From contig NW_008705576.1 of the NCBI RefSeq assembly GCF_000186865.1, forward strand, positions 79,756 through 143,755: a stretch of DNA of 64,000 bases, given 5' to 3'. The notes beneath the pieces are model-generated. The model had not been told where the DNA came from and did not search any database. It saw nothing but the letters and a program-made list of their open reading frames with translations. This DNA is from Aureococcus anophagefferens (Eukaryota > Sar > Pelagophyceae > Pelagomonadales > Pelagomonadaceae). The translations under genes were made by a program, and so were the position numbers. Shown piece after piece: positions 20,301 through 28,998 of this stretch; the stretch's first letter is position 1; every line of letters begins with the position of its first letter.

Positions 20301-20809
20301 GCAAGGTGCTCAACGGGAAGAAGCGCGACGACGCCGCCAAGCCGGAGACGGACGAGGAGCGGCGCCAGCGCGCGGAGAAGCGGAAGCTCGAGCAGAAATT
20401 GGAGGAGGTGTCCGCGAACACGGCCAAGTCGTCGGAGGCGCGCGAGGAGGAGCGGACGCGCATCGTCGGCCAGACCATGGTCCAGGCCTTCAAGGCGCGC
20501 CGCGCGTCGACGCTCGCGCCCGTCGAGGAGCAGAAGGCCGACGTCCAGGCGTCCGTCATGTACGCGGCGCCGAAGCCGACGCGCGTCGGCCTCGAGCGCA
20601 TGTCGTCGAAGCGCCGGCTCTCGGCCGCGGGGGGGTCCGTCCGCGCCGTCAACGTCGCCGCGCTCCGGCAGGCGCCCAAGGTCGCGCCGGACCTCGTCGT
20701 CGAGGACAGCAGCGACAGCGACAGCGGCGACGACGACGACGCGCCGCCGCCGGCGTCCCCGGGCTCGACGGGGCCGACGCCGGCGAAGCGGGACCTCGAG
20801 GAGGCGTAG
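17363..20809 (+). CDS. Cyclic-nucleotide-binding voltage-gated K+ channel (KCNH/HCN/plant-Shaker type)
   Basis: Exons: 17363-17952, 18153-18970, 19164-19491, 19693-20033, 20240-20809, separated by four introner-type introns. After a charged cytoplasmic N-terminus come S1 (WDLAVMIVISLDFL), S2 (VVGYVVDCFLLVDMGL), S3, an arginine-bearing S4 (RMSRVVRIYRVRET), S5 (VFFIVFASHFVACVWFWL), pore helix and filter MTTVGYGDLTP, S6 (FGSILFGYIFGLMASLV), a C-linker, and a cyclic-nucleotide-binding domain with YFGEVSILCEARRTATV, which keeps the FGE and R-T-A phosphate-cassette residues. A 190-residue charged tail follows. K+ selectivity and cNMP modulation follow from these motifs. The frame breaks once in exon 1 (about 17860-17900) and once after S1 (about 18300-18320); each needs one base, probably assembly indels or tiny introns. 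Confidence 0.85.
17961..18152 (+). mobile_element. Introner-type element, family B (B1)
   Basis: 192 bp, ends cagggcggcaaaag and cttttgctgcccag. Flanking 8-mers GCGCCCCA (17953-17960) and GCTCCCCA (18153-18160) differ at one base. Intron 17953-18152 (GC donor, CAG acceptor) joins ...EEAYV to APQASILDSN just before S1 of the channel. Confidence 0.88.
18979..19163 (+). mobile_element. Introner-type element, family B (B2), inside the K+ filter codons
   Basis: 185 bp with ends cggggccgcgaa/ttcgcggcccag, a diverged, GC-richer version of the family B ends. Exact duplication GTCGGCTA (18971-18978, 19164-19171) encodes V-G-Y of the selectivity filter. Intron 18971-19163 is GT-AG, phase 0; splicing gives MTT|VGYGDLTP. 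Confidence 0.92.
19500..19692 (+). mobile_element. Introner-type element, family B (B3)
   Basis: 193 bp, ends cagggcaggaaaag/cttttcctacccag, exact duplication GCGACATG (19492-19499, 19693-19700). Intron 19492-19692 uses a GC donor. Splicing joins LHLYG to DMIISVPLFKN at the C-linker/cNMP-domain boundary. Confidence 0.92.
20042..20239 (+). mobile_element. Introner-type element, family A (A3), sense
   Basis: 198 bp, ends ctgtgtggaaatc/gatctccacgcag. Flanking 8-mers GTCGCCGC (20034-20041) and GTCGCGGC (20240-20247) match at seven of eight. Intron 20034-20239 is GT-AG, phase 0, joining DFPR to VAAKMKDLADERR just after the cyclic-nucleotide-binding domain. Confidence 0.88.
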
Positions 20810-21042
20810 TCTTCTTATTTTGGGCTGTGTACCGGGGGTGATGACTGGGGGCTCGGCCTCGGGTTCGCCGATCTATGCGTCGGATAAACCCTTGCCGCAG
20901 CGCGAGGTAACACGCCACGCGCAAGCTGAGATTTCGAGTTTTCTGACTGCTCGACTCCTTATCCACTGCTCCGCGTGCACCGATTGCGACGCGCCGTCCG
21001 AGACCCACAAACCTCACACGAAATGCCTCGCCAGACGCCGGG

Positions 21043-21525
21043 ATGCTGCGCATGACCGACGCAAGCGATGAGCGCCGCGCCGCAAACTGCTGGGCGATTC
21101 CCGTCCTGATCCTCTCCATCATTCAGATCATCTTCATCGTTATCTTGGACTTCCCCTCTTTTGTCGTGGGTGTCTTCGGCACCGTGACGTCGTCGCTTGT
21201 TGTTTGCGGCTGTCTGCCCGCGACCGGAGCGCAGGGTTGCGGCTACACCGCGGCGAAGGTCCTTGGCATCATCACGTCGGTCCTCCAACTCGGCGCTATG
21301 ATCGCGCACATCTCGTTGTGGGTGATATTTTCGGTGTCGGGCACAGAAGCGATTGGGTGGATCATATGGATCGTCATCAAGATCGCGTCGTTGGGGTGCA
21401 CGGTCGCGCTCACGCAGAAGCTCTTCAAAGCGCACGCCGCGGCGCTGCGCGACGAGTCCTCGCGCCAACCGTCGGTGATCATCGGATCCGTCGTCGAGAT
21501 GACGCCGGCCCACGAGAAGGCGTGA
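21043..21525 (+). CDS. Small four-helix membrane protein, 160 aa
   Basis: ATG 21043 (another at 21052) opens a frame with four hydrophobic segments at about residues 16-38, 40-60, 70-93 and 98-122, short polar loops, two cysteines in the second loop (CGCLPAT), and a charged C-terminal tail ending EMTPAHEKA. The layout resembles tetraspan/MARVEL-type proteins, but no family signature is clear. Codon use is noticeably more AT-tolerant (isoleucine ATC/ATT, mixed third positions) than in neighbours, consistent with membrane composition or a different history. Function unknown. Confidence 0.7.
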   Translation: MLRMTDASDERRAANCWAIPVLILSIIQIIFIVILDFPSFVVGVFGTVTSSLVVCGCLPATGAQGCGYTAAKVLGIITSVLQLGAMIAHISLWVIFSVSGTEAIGWIIWIVIKIASLGCTVALTQKLFKAHAAALRDESSRQPSVIIGSVVEMTPAHEKA

Positions 21526-21672
21526 AGCAAGTCCAAGTACCGCCCCGGCGCGCCCAAGAAACGCGCCTCCCCGTCGTGGAGCGGCTCCTCGAAGCTCCCC
21601 CCCCCCGTCGCAAACCCCTCGACGCGTCCCCCATCGCCCCGGTTCCTAAAGGCCCATCGGCCGCTCTCCACA

Positions 21673-22980
21673 TTACGCGACGAACACGTCGAGGTCGTCG
21701 TCCCAGTCCGGCACGTGGAGCCGGACGCGCCTCCGCGCGTTCGCGTCGCCGTAGGCCCAGAGGCGCAGGACCCCCGGCGCGCGGCGGAGGAGCTCCGGCG
21801 GGAACTCCGGCGGCGGCGTGCGCTTCGAGGGCCGCCACTCGCGGGTCTCGACGCGGAGAGGCGCGAGCGCGTGCGCCTCGAGGTCCGCCCGCCAAAGGTC
21901 GACGGTCCGCCCGACGCTCGTGAGGAGCACGTCGCCGTGCCTCGGGAACCGCGTCAGGAGGGCGTGGACCTTGATGCGCCGCAGGTTCTCGAGCGAGAGC
22001 CGGCCGTGGACGCGCGTCTTCTGCCGCGGGTGCTGCCGCCAGCCGAAGAACGCCGTCTCCGGCAAACCATCAACCGCGCCGCTCCGCGGCGACGCGACCC
22101 GCCCGCAGGTGAGCCCGAGGCGAAAGAACTCGAGCCACCACCAGAGGTCCACGGGCGTGTCCAGGTCGCACGCGCCGTGCGGGCCGTCGCGGTAGCAGCC
22201 GCCCGTCGCTTCTAAAACCCGGTCGACGGCGGCGCGCGCGAAGAGCGCGGTCTGGTGGAGCGCGGGGATCTCGACGTAGCGCGCCGCGGCGAGGTCGGCG
22301 GGCGTCGCGAGCGCGTTCTGCCAGGACACGTACGCGACCATGCGCGCGCTCGGAGACCCGAACGCGACCGCGTCCGAGCAGACGCCGTCCCAGCGCTCCG
22401 CCCGGAGCGCGTCCATCATCGTCCGGAAGGCCGCGGGGTTCGGCCGCGCGTCGTCGGCCTCCATCTGCGCGATGAGAGGCGCGGTCGCCTGCTTGAGCGC
22501 GAGCGACATCGCGCTGCCTTGCCCTCGGTTCAGACCGTCGCGGTAGCGGACGACGGTCAGCGCGTGCTCGGGGCGCGCGGCGCCCACGACGTCGGCGACG
22601 CTCAGCGCGTCAAAGGCCGCGCGCGCGACGCCCGGGTGGTCCTCGTCCTCGGCCTGGCGCGGCGCGGCGGCGGCGGCGGGATTGCCTGCGGGCGTCCGCG
22701 CGGGCGCGTCCGCGTCGCCGGGCTCGACTTCCTTCACGGCGCCGCCCAAACCCGCGGCGACATCCACGAGGAAGTCCCAGGCGTCCCGGTCGCCGCCGTC
22801 CCAGGCGCAGATCAGCTCAAGGCGCTCGCCGGCGGCGAGCTCCTGCCGCAGGACGTCGCGCACGGCGACGGTCAAGTAGGGCATGGCGTTGTAGACCGGC
22901 AGGATGACGCTGAGGGCTGCAACGGCTGCTTCATCGACGGCTGCGGCATCGGCGCAGGGATCGGCCGCGAGGGCGGCCAT
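21673..22980 (-). CDS. GT2-family glycosyltransferase (B3GNTL1-like), 435 aa
   Basis: ATG at 22980; TAA at 21673. The N-terminal half is a GT-A fold: LSVILPVYNAMPYL, a CAWDGGDRD segment, LNRGQGSAMSLALKQAT, and QMEADDARP, which supplies the acidic metal-binding motif. The C-terminal half (WWWLEFFRLGL, FFGWRQHPRQKTR) resembles the conserved W-R-x-H-P-x-Q/T-R region of B3GNTL1-type enzymes. It should transfer a sugar from a nucleotide-sugar donor; donor and acceptor are not readable. No signal peptide or membrane anchor is seen. It is divergent from the phosphatase gene on the right with only 74 bp between start codons. Confidence 0.8.
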   Translation of the reverse strand: MAALAADPCADAAAVDEAAVAALSVILPVYNAMPYLTVAVRDVLRQELAAGERLELICAWDGGDRDAWDFLVDVAAGLGGAVKEVEPGDADAPARTPAGNPAAAAAPRQAEDEDHPGVARAAFDALSVADVVGAARPEHALTVVRYRDGLNRGQGSAMSLALKQATAPLIAQMEADDARPNPAAFRTMMDALRAERWDGVCSDAVAFGSPSARMVAYVSWQNALATPADLAAARYVEIPALHQTALFARAAVDRVLEATGGCYRDGPHGACDLDTPVDLWWWLEFFRLGLTCGRVASPRSGAVDGLPETAFFGWRQHPRQKTRVHGRLSLENLRRIKVHALLTRFPRHGDVLLTSVGRTVDLWRADLEAHALAPLRVETREWRPSKRTPPPEFPPELLRRAPGVLRLWAYGDANARRRVRLHVPDWDDDLDVFVA

Positions 22981-23054
22981 CGCCTAGCCTCGCTTGTTGA
23001 GGTCAACCTCAGTGTTTTTTTGTGATTTGTGGCAATTCTGGGCCGCCCTACAGA
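22981..23054. promoter_or_regulatory. 74-bp divergent promoter gap
   Basis: Only 74 bp separate the ATGs of the GT2 gene (minus) and the inositol-monophosphatase-like gene (plus), so transcription start sites and short leaders for both must fit here. It contains a gtgtttttttgtgatttgtgg tract that is AT-richer than its flanks. Confidence 0.4.
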
Positions 23055-24107
23055 ATGTCGCACAGCCGCAACGTCTTCGCCGCCGGCGTGGCCGTCGGCG
23101 CCTCCGCGACGCTCATCTCCTGGGCCGTCGTCCACGTGCGCGACAAATTGAAGCGCTTCGGCCGTGCGCGGTCGGAGCAGCTGACCCTGGCGCAGCTCGA
23201 GGTCGACAGCGTGCCGGAGGCGCTCGCAGCCTGGCGCCGCGAGGCCGAGGTCGCGGTCGAGCTCGCGCGCGAGTGCGGCCTCGCCATGCGGCGCGCCGCC
23301 GACGACGCCAAGGCCGTGGACTGGAAGGGCGCGGGCACGCTCGATCCGTGCACGGCGACGGACCGCGACAACGAGGCGCTCGTCTGCCGGCGCCTCGCTC
23401 TAGAATTCCCGGCCCACGCCGTCGTCGGCGAGGAGGCCGCGGCCGCGACGGGCCGCATCCCCGCCGTCGATCCGGCCGTGCCGACGTGGGTCGTCGACCC
23501 CATCGACGGGACGCAGAACTTCTTCCACGATCTGCCTTTGGCCTGCGTGTCCATCGGGCTCATGCACCGCGGCGCGCCGCAGCTCGGCGTCGTCTACGAC
23601 CCCTACCGCGACGAGATGTACGTCGCCGCGCGGGGCTACGGCGCGTTCGTCAACGGGCGGCGGCTCAAGCCCGCGGGCGGCGCCGGCGAGCCCGCGGAGC
23701 TCGCGGAGGCGCTCGTGCTGACGGACCCGGGCTACGAGCGGTCGCCGGGCGGCGTCGCGAAGCTCGTCGCGCTCCACGGGAAGCTCCTGGCCGCGCGGAC
23801 GCGCGCGGTCCGCGTCGTCGGGAGCTCCGTGCTCTCGGTGCTCCTCGTGGCCTCGGGCCGCGCGTCGGCCTTCGTCGCGGGCGTCGGCGACGGCGGCGAC
23901 TCGCCCAAGCCCTGGGACTGGTGCGCCGCCGCCGTGTTCGCGAGGGAGACGGGCTGCGTGCTGGAGCCCCTCGACGACCGCGTCCACGCGCCCGCGACGC
24001 CGAAGCCGCGGCGGCCCGGCGACGACTTCGACGTCTTCGCCATGTCGGGCGTCTGCAGCCGCTCCCGGGCCCTCGCCGATGCGATCATCAAGATCGCGCG
24101 GCCTTAA
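23055..24107 (+). CDS. Inositol monophosphatase-family phosphatase, 350 aa
   Basis: ATG 23055 follows an upstream non-ATG extension. Residues about 8-28 are hydrophobic (VFAAGVAVGASATLISW), a probable membrane anchor or targeting signal. The family's metal sites are all present: VVGEEAAA (metal-binding Glu pair), VVDPIDGTQNF (the DPIDGT signature), and a C-terminal PWDWCAAAVFA. The enzyme should dephosphorylate inositol monophosphate or a related small phosphate (FIG superfamily: IMPase, PAP phosphatase or histidinol-phosphatase-like); the sequence does not fix which. Its stop codon overlaps the stop of the convergent ADAT1 gene through the palindrome TTAA (24104-24107). Confidence 0.88.
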   Translation: MSHSRNVFAAGVAVGASATLISWAVVHVRDKLKRFGRARSEQLTLAQLEVDSVPEALAAWRREAEVAVELARECGLAMRRAADDAKAVDWKGAGTLDPCTATDRDNEALVCRRLALEFPAHAVVGEEAAAATGRIPAVDPAVPTWVVDPIDGTQNFFHDLPLACVSIGLMHRGAPQLGVVYDPYRDEMYVAARGYGAFVNGRRLKPAGGAGEPAELAEALVLTDPGYERSPGGVAKLVALHGKLLAARTRAVRVVGSSVLSVLLVASGRASAFVAGVGDGGDSPKPWDWCAAAVFARETGCVLEPLDDRVHAPATPKPRRPGDDFDVFAMSGVCSRSRALADAIIKIARP

Positions 24108-25315
24108 TCTAGGCCCCGGCTCGACAGCCAGTCGCGGAACGGCGCGCGCGGCCCGGCGCAGAGCGCGGCGAACGCCGCGCGCCGCTCCCCGTCGTCCGCG
24201 GCGCGCTTGAGCGCCTCGTAGGGCGCCGCCGCGTCGACGGCGGCGCCCAGGGCGCCGCAGAGCGCGACGTAGCGGCCCCGGGCCGCGCGGCGGCAGAGCG
24301 CGGAGGGCGCGCCGTCGGCGGCGACGCCCGCGGCGCCGTCGAGGTCCTCGGGCGCCTCGCCCGACGTCCACGCCACGCAGCCCCGCCCCAGGAAATCCGC
24401 GCCGACGCCGCCCAGGTACACGCCCTCGTCGCAGGGGATCGCCGTGCCCATGAGCGCCGGGTGCCTCTCGAGGAACGGCACGCGGCAGCAGAACGCGCGC
24501 CGCGCGTGCTCGAAGGAGAACTTGCGGCCCACGACCACGCCGCCGAGCGGGATCCGCACGAAGCGCGACAGCAGGGCGCCCTCGAGGCCCAGGGCGGCCC
24601 AGCGCGCGACCTTGTCGCTGCAGCAGTGGGGCCGCAGGACGTCGCCGTCGACCGCGCAGCATCCGCCCGGCGCGTCGCCGCCTTCCGGCCGCGCGTCGTC
24701 GGGCCGCCGCTTGCCGAGGAGCGCCACCTGGCCCGGCGCCATCACATGGAAGGGCGCGTGGGGTTCGAGCGGCGGGCCGTCGCCCAGCTCTTCCCGGAAG
24801 ACCTCGCGCTTCGTCTTCGCCCATTTCCGGATCGTGCTGTTGCCGCAGGGCGCGCTGCTGCAGTAGAGGTAGAACGCGACGCCCGCGCGTAACACAAAAC
24901 TCCCGTCGCTGCGCCGCTCGAAGAAGTCGCCGCCGCCGCGGCCGAGCGCGGCGGCGACGTAGCGGCGGAACGCGCGCACGGCCAGGACCTCCGCGTGGCA
25001 ATCCCGCAGGACCTCGCCGCGGGCGTCGTCGGCGACGGCGCTCCGCCGCGCGACCTTCGTGCCCGCGCCCAGCGCCAGGCAGGCGCACCGGGGCCCGACG
25101 GCCGCGACGATCGCCGCGACGCAGGTCTGGCCGGGCAGCTTCGAGGCGTCGAGCGCGCGCCACTCCGCCAGCGCCGATCGCGCGACGTTGTCCGCGAGCG
25201 CGCACGTCGACGCGGACCGGCGCTTTTCCGCGTGGCGCACGTTCGCCGGCGGCGCGCTGCACGCCTGCGGCTCGGTCGTGCCGCTCTCCATCGATGCCAT
25301 CTCGATCGTCAACAT
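24104..25315 (-). CDS. ADAT1: tRNA-specific adenosine deaminase 1 (ADAT1/Tad1-like), 403 aa
   Basis: ATG 25315 (MLTIEMASM). Zinc/proton-shuttle motif DCHAEVLAVRAFRRY and the cysteine motif YCSSAPCGNSTIRKW match editing deaminases; a third motif, CCSDKVARWAALGLEG, with LSRFVRIPLGGVVVGRKFS is characteristic of the ADAT1/ADAR A_deamin domain. Known ADAT1 enzymes convert adenosine 37 of tRNA-Ala to inosine. Length and domain order fit ADAT1 rather than ADARs because no double-stranded-RNA-binding domain is present. The annotated frame is intron-free. Its TAA overlaps the stop of the convergent phosphatase. Confidence 0.9.
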   Translation of the reverse strand: MLTIEMASMESGTTEPQACSAPPANVRHAEKRRSASTCALADNVARSALAEWRALDASKLPGQTCVAAIVAAVGPRCACLALGAGTKVARRSAVADDARGEVLRDCHAEVLAVRAFRRYVAAALGRGGGDFFERRSDGSFVLRAGVAFYLYCSSAPCGNSTIRKWAKTKREVFREELGDGPPLEPHAPFHVMAPGQVALLGKRRPDDARPEGGDAPGGCCAVDGDVLRPHCCSDKVARWAALGLEGALLSRFVRIPLGGVVVGRKFSFEHARRAFCCRVPFLERHPALMGTAIPCDEGVYLGGVGADFLGRGCVAWTSGEAPEDLDGAAGVAADGAPSALCRRAARGRYVALCGALGAAVDAAAPYEALKRAADDGERRAAFAALCAGPRAPFRDWLSSRGLD

Positions 25316-25465
25316 CGGCAAGATGAGCTTCAACCAGACGAAGTACCAGACGCGCTCGGCACCTGCGCCCGACTGCTGCGGCCGTGCTCTCGATCGTCAA
25401 CCTGCGGTGCACGGCGTGCTTCAACGTACGAGTCGCGCAGGCAAAGATCGGGTTACGCCCCCCCC

Positions 25466-28400
25466 TCACGCCGCCCCGACGATGGCGCGGTCCTCGGGCG
25501 AGAGCGCGGCCTTGGTCGAGACGTCGTCCTCGGCGGGCGGCGGCGCGTCGTCGCCGCGGTCCTCGGGCGGGAGCGTCGACGGGTGGCGCTCGTCGCCCGC
25601 GCGCGGTGGCTTGCGCGGCGACGCGGCGACGGCCGGCGGCGCCGGCGCGGCGGCCGCGGCCGCGAGCGCCGGGTTCAGGCTCACGCCCTCGAGGAGCGCC
25701 GCGAGCGTGCCGTGGTTCTTGCCCCGCGCGAGGTAGGCGGCCGTCGCCCCGTGGTTGTCCGCGTGCGCCGGGTCCGCGCCCGCCGCGAGCAGGAGCCGGC
25801 ACAAATCGTCGCGGCCGGCGTAGGCCGCGGCCATGAGCGCGGTCTCGCCGCCCGCGGCCGCGCGGACGTGCGCGGCGTCCGCGCCGTTCGCTAGGAGCGC
25901 CTCGAGGGGCGCGAAGTCCTTGGACTTGAACGCGTCCCAGATCGCGCGGTCCATGCGCTTCTCGAGCACGCGCTTCTGCTCCGCCGCGTGCGCCTCGGGC
26001 TCGACGGCCGCGGGCGCGCGGCGGCGCCGGCGGCGCCGTCGCCGGCGCCGGCGCCGGGCGCCGCGTCCGGCGCGTCGGCGAAGCGCGCGGACTTGCGCGA
26101 CGACGACGACGCCTTCTTCAGCGCCGACCGCGGCGGCGGGCCCCGGGGCGTGAGCGGCGCGAGCGGCGCGGCGGATTCGCCGTCGTCGAACGTCGCCAGG
26201 GGCCGCGGCGCGGGCTCGGCCTTGACGCGCTTCGCGGGCGGCTCGTCGCTCGTCAGGTCCACGACGTCGCGCGGCGCGCGCGCCTCCTCCGCGCTCCGCT
26301 CCCCCGTGACGACGACGTCGTCGTCGTCGTCGCGCTCCGCGGGCTCGCGCGGCGGCGGTTCCTCGGCGCGCGGCGCGGCCTCGGCGCGCGGCCGCTTCTC
26401 GCGCCTGCGACGGTACGATGGAGACGCGCGTTTCGGATGCGCCTGGACGCGGGCCGCGCGCGGCGTCGCGAGCTGCCGGTCCACGGACGCGAGCCACGCG
26501 CCGAGCCTCGCCTGCGAGCGCGGAAACGCCTCGACGTTGCTTTCAGAGATTTCGATGCGGCGTGGCGCGAGGGCCCATGGAGATTTGGCGTGGCGCGAGG
26601 GCCCATGGAGATTTGGCGTGGCGCGACGGCCCATGAAGACTTGTGTGGCTTTTGTGCGGTGCGACAGCCCGAGGGACGTCGTGCACTCGTGATTCCGCGA
26701 TGCCGCGACGTAACGCGACGGCCGCGGAAACGGCGCGGCGACGGCCCTCGTCTTTTTTGTGTCGGCAAGCGAAGGCAGGTTCGATGAAGCGAGCGCCGGA
26801 AGGAAGGAACGGCGGCGGCTCGCCGCCGCCGGGGAAACGGACGTTTCCGCGGCGACGGAGCGCGCGCCGCGTCTTTTTCCGCGGGCTGTGTTCGCTGTTT
26901 CGTCGGCAAGAGAGAGAGAAGCCGCGTCGTCCAAGCCGCGGAAGCAGGCCAGGGCGGAAGCAGCGGCGCCGCCTCGTCGCTGTCGCCGCGAAAGCCGGCG
27001 TCCTGCCGCCCGCGAGTCCATCTGGATGGTCCGACGACGACCCGATCCGCGACGAGGGCCTCGGAGACGCGCCTGCCCCCCGTGCCCAGCCGTCGCCGCG
27101 ACGACCCGGGTCTCCAGGGGAGCTCCGGGCCGCCTGGGTGCGGACCCCTGACCGGTCCCCGAAGAGCCGCCGCGGCGCTCCCCGCCATCGCGGCCTCCTC
27201 GGCCTCCGCCGACGCCGCGCGCGCGCGCCGCCGCCCTCGCAACCGCCGCCCTCGCAACCGCCGACCACCGACGACCACCGACCGCGGAGCGCGACGCGCG
27301 CCGACCGACGAAAAACGAGCGAACGGACGGACGCGGGCGCGGCACCTTCTGCTTCGACGTCGCGGCGTCGAGGCGCTTCGCGGCGCGGATGACGCGGCCG
27401 AGCACGCGGAGCGCGTCGTCGCGGTCGCCGTCGCCGAGCTTGCCGCGGTCCGCGTCGCCGACGGACTCCGGGCCCAGCGCTTGGACCTGTGTGGAAATCA
27501 ACCACTGGTTTGGGGGGTCCCCATCAAACTTCAGCACTCTCTATCTCAATCAAATCCAGGTCGATTCGGCTGATTTTTGGACGGATCGATTGCTCTCGTC
27601 GAGCTCTCGAAGCACAGCGAAAGAGTCTGGTCCGAACCGTTCGATTACGCGCCCATTGAAGTCGGGTTGAAGATTTGAGTTCCACGCGGGCTCGCACCGC
27701 GTTGTAGAGCGCCGCGGCCGTCTTCGGGTTCCGGTAGGGGTCCGGCCGCGGCGGCGCGCCGGGCCGGTCGCCCTCGGGCCGCGCGGCGAGGCGCGCGTCG
27801 ACCTAGGCGGCGGGGGTTTCGCGGGACAAGAGGGGGTTTCGCGAGGGAGACGCGGCGGTGCGGACGGCGCGGATCGCCGCGAAGCTGTCGGTCCGCGCGA
27901 GGGCCGCGGCGCGCTTGAGGGCGTCGTCCTCGACGTGGCAGGCGGCCTGGAGCAGCCCGTCGGCGCGCTGAACGGCGCGCTGCCAGAAGGGCGTCGCGCG
28001 GAGCGCCGCGGAGCACCGCTGCGTCTGCGGCGGCGGCCGCCGCGGCGCGTCCGCTAGCAGGAGCGTGGACCGCAGGTGGCCCAGGAGCTGGCGGTCGACG
28101 AGCACGAAGGTGTCCTCGGCCTTGCGCACGCCCGGCGAGGCGTGGAGCTGGAAGAGGGGGCCGCACGCGTTCAGCACCGAGAAGAGGCCCCCGTGGACGT
28201 TGAGGTGGTCCTTGCCGCCGGCGCTGAGCCCGACGAGCGCGCGGCGCGCGCAGCAGGCCTCGTGGGTCCGGCTCGACGCGCGCGCCTCGCGGCCCGCCTC
28301 GACGCCGTCGAAGGCGCTGCCGTGGTCGCTCGGCGTCCGGGGGAGGCTCGCCGTCGCCGCGAGCTCGGACAGGACGCCGTTGTGGAGCGCGAGCGGCGGC

Positions 28401-28780
28401 AGCGGCGGCGCCGGCGGCGCCGCGGGCGCCGCGCGGAAGGCCGCGCGGGGCGGCGCGCGGAAGCCGCCGCGGGCCGCCGGCGCCGCGGCGAAGCCCCGCG
28501 GCGCCGCGGGCGGGACGCCGCCGGGCGGCGCGGACGAGAAGTTCGAGAAGCCGCCGCGCCGCGACGGCGCGGGCGGCGGCGGCGGGGGCGCGGCGACGGC
28601 GGCCGCGACCTGCTCCTGGGCCGACAGGCGCACGGCGTCGGGGCCGTACTTCCTCGCCAGCTGCTCCCAGAGCACCTCCTCGCGGTCGCCGAAGGACGCG
28701 ACGATGTTGTCGACGTTGCCGATGTTCTCGGGATTCCAGCGCGCGTAGAAGCGCCGCACGCGCTCGCGCAGGGAGTCCAT
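25466..28780 (-). CDS. Multi-exon ankyrin-repeat protein with SUMO-interacting motif
   Basis: Proposed exons (minus): 28780 to about 27866, 27802-27698, 27486 to about 27346, 26515-25466. N-terminus MDSLRERVRRFYARWNPEN...KYGPDAV resembles a short helical motif common in protist proteins. A proline/glycine-rich linker follows. The exon ...NPKTAAALYNA has no ATG and must be spliced from upstream; a 63-nt GT-AG intron ending at 27803 does this in phase 0. An introner-type element (27487-27689) then joins YNA to VQALGPESVGD. After a probable 830-nt intron come RPRAEAAPRAEEPPP, VVDLTSDEP (SUMO-interaction type) and a C-terminal ankyrin pair (GETALMAAAYAGRDDLCRLLL, GATAAYLARGKNHG). A frame change at 26020-26060 lies in a GGCGCC repeat. 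Exon boundaries other than the introner are inference. Confidence 0.55.
26516..27345. other. Probable large intron of the ankyrin gene
   Basis: About 830 bp with atypical codon content between ...DAATSKQK (donor GTGCCG) and ARLGAWLASVDRQ (acceptor CTCGCAG). The minus frame happens to stay open through it, so retention as coding sequence cannot be ruled out. It holds the 28-bp tandem repeats at 26559-26642 and low-complexity arginine/proline-coding stretches. I see no separate gene. Confidence 0.45.
26559..26642. repeat. Three 28-bp tandem repeats
   Basis: Three head-to-tail copies (26559-26586, 26587-26614, 26615-26642) of a unit starting ggcgtggcgcgagggcccat; copies 1 and 2 are identical and copy 3 has three changes. 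The period is not a multiple of three, so the repeat does not encode a repeated peptide, supporting a non-coding location. Confidence 0.85.
27487..27689 (+). mobile_element. Introner-type element, family A (A4), antisense to its gene
   Basis: 203 bp. The core gctgatttttggacgg reads on the plus strand while the gene is on the minus strand. Flanking 8-mers (minus strand) are GTGCGAGC and GTCCAAGC, six of eight identical. The left end ctgtgtggaaatc, read in reverse, supplies the CAG acceptor; the unused right end reads ccacgcgg and has lost AG. The intron is 27697-27487 (GT donor). Confidence 0.82.
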
Positions 28781-28998
28781 CGCTAGATTTACGGGGGGTC
28801 GGCCCGCGCCCCGGGGCGGGCGCGCGACGACGACGCGCGCTCCTGGTCTGCGGCCGGGCCTGCAAGCGAGCGACAGTGAGTAGATGTTGCCTTTCGCCCA
28901 AGGATACAAGGCTGCCTCGGCGGGCGCTACTCAACGTGCTGGTGCCGGTCCGCGCTCCTCCGTGGTCGCGGGACGCGGCCCGGAGCGCCGGTGGCGCC

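Noticed and set aside
25316..25333. Extending ADAT1 to 25333
   Set aside because: That codon is TTG; the first ATG in frame is 25315.
26253..27505. Long arginine-rich frames on both strands at 26.2-27.5 kb
   Set aside because: They overlap the proposed intron, shift with each 28-bp repeat unit and have no protein-like features.
28876..28998. Extending the ODA docking protein upstream to 28876
   Set aside because: The upstream start is GTG, and the extra 41 residues are unlike the family; ATG 28999 is the first standard start.
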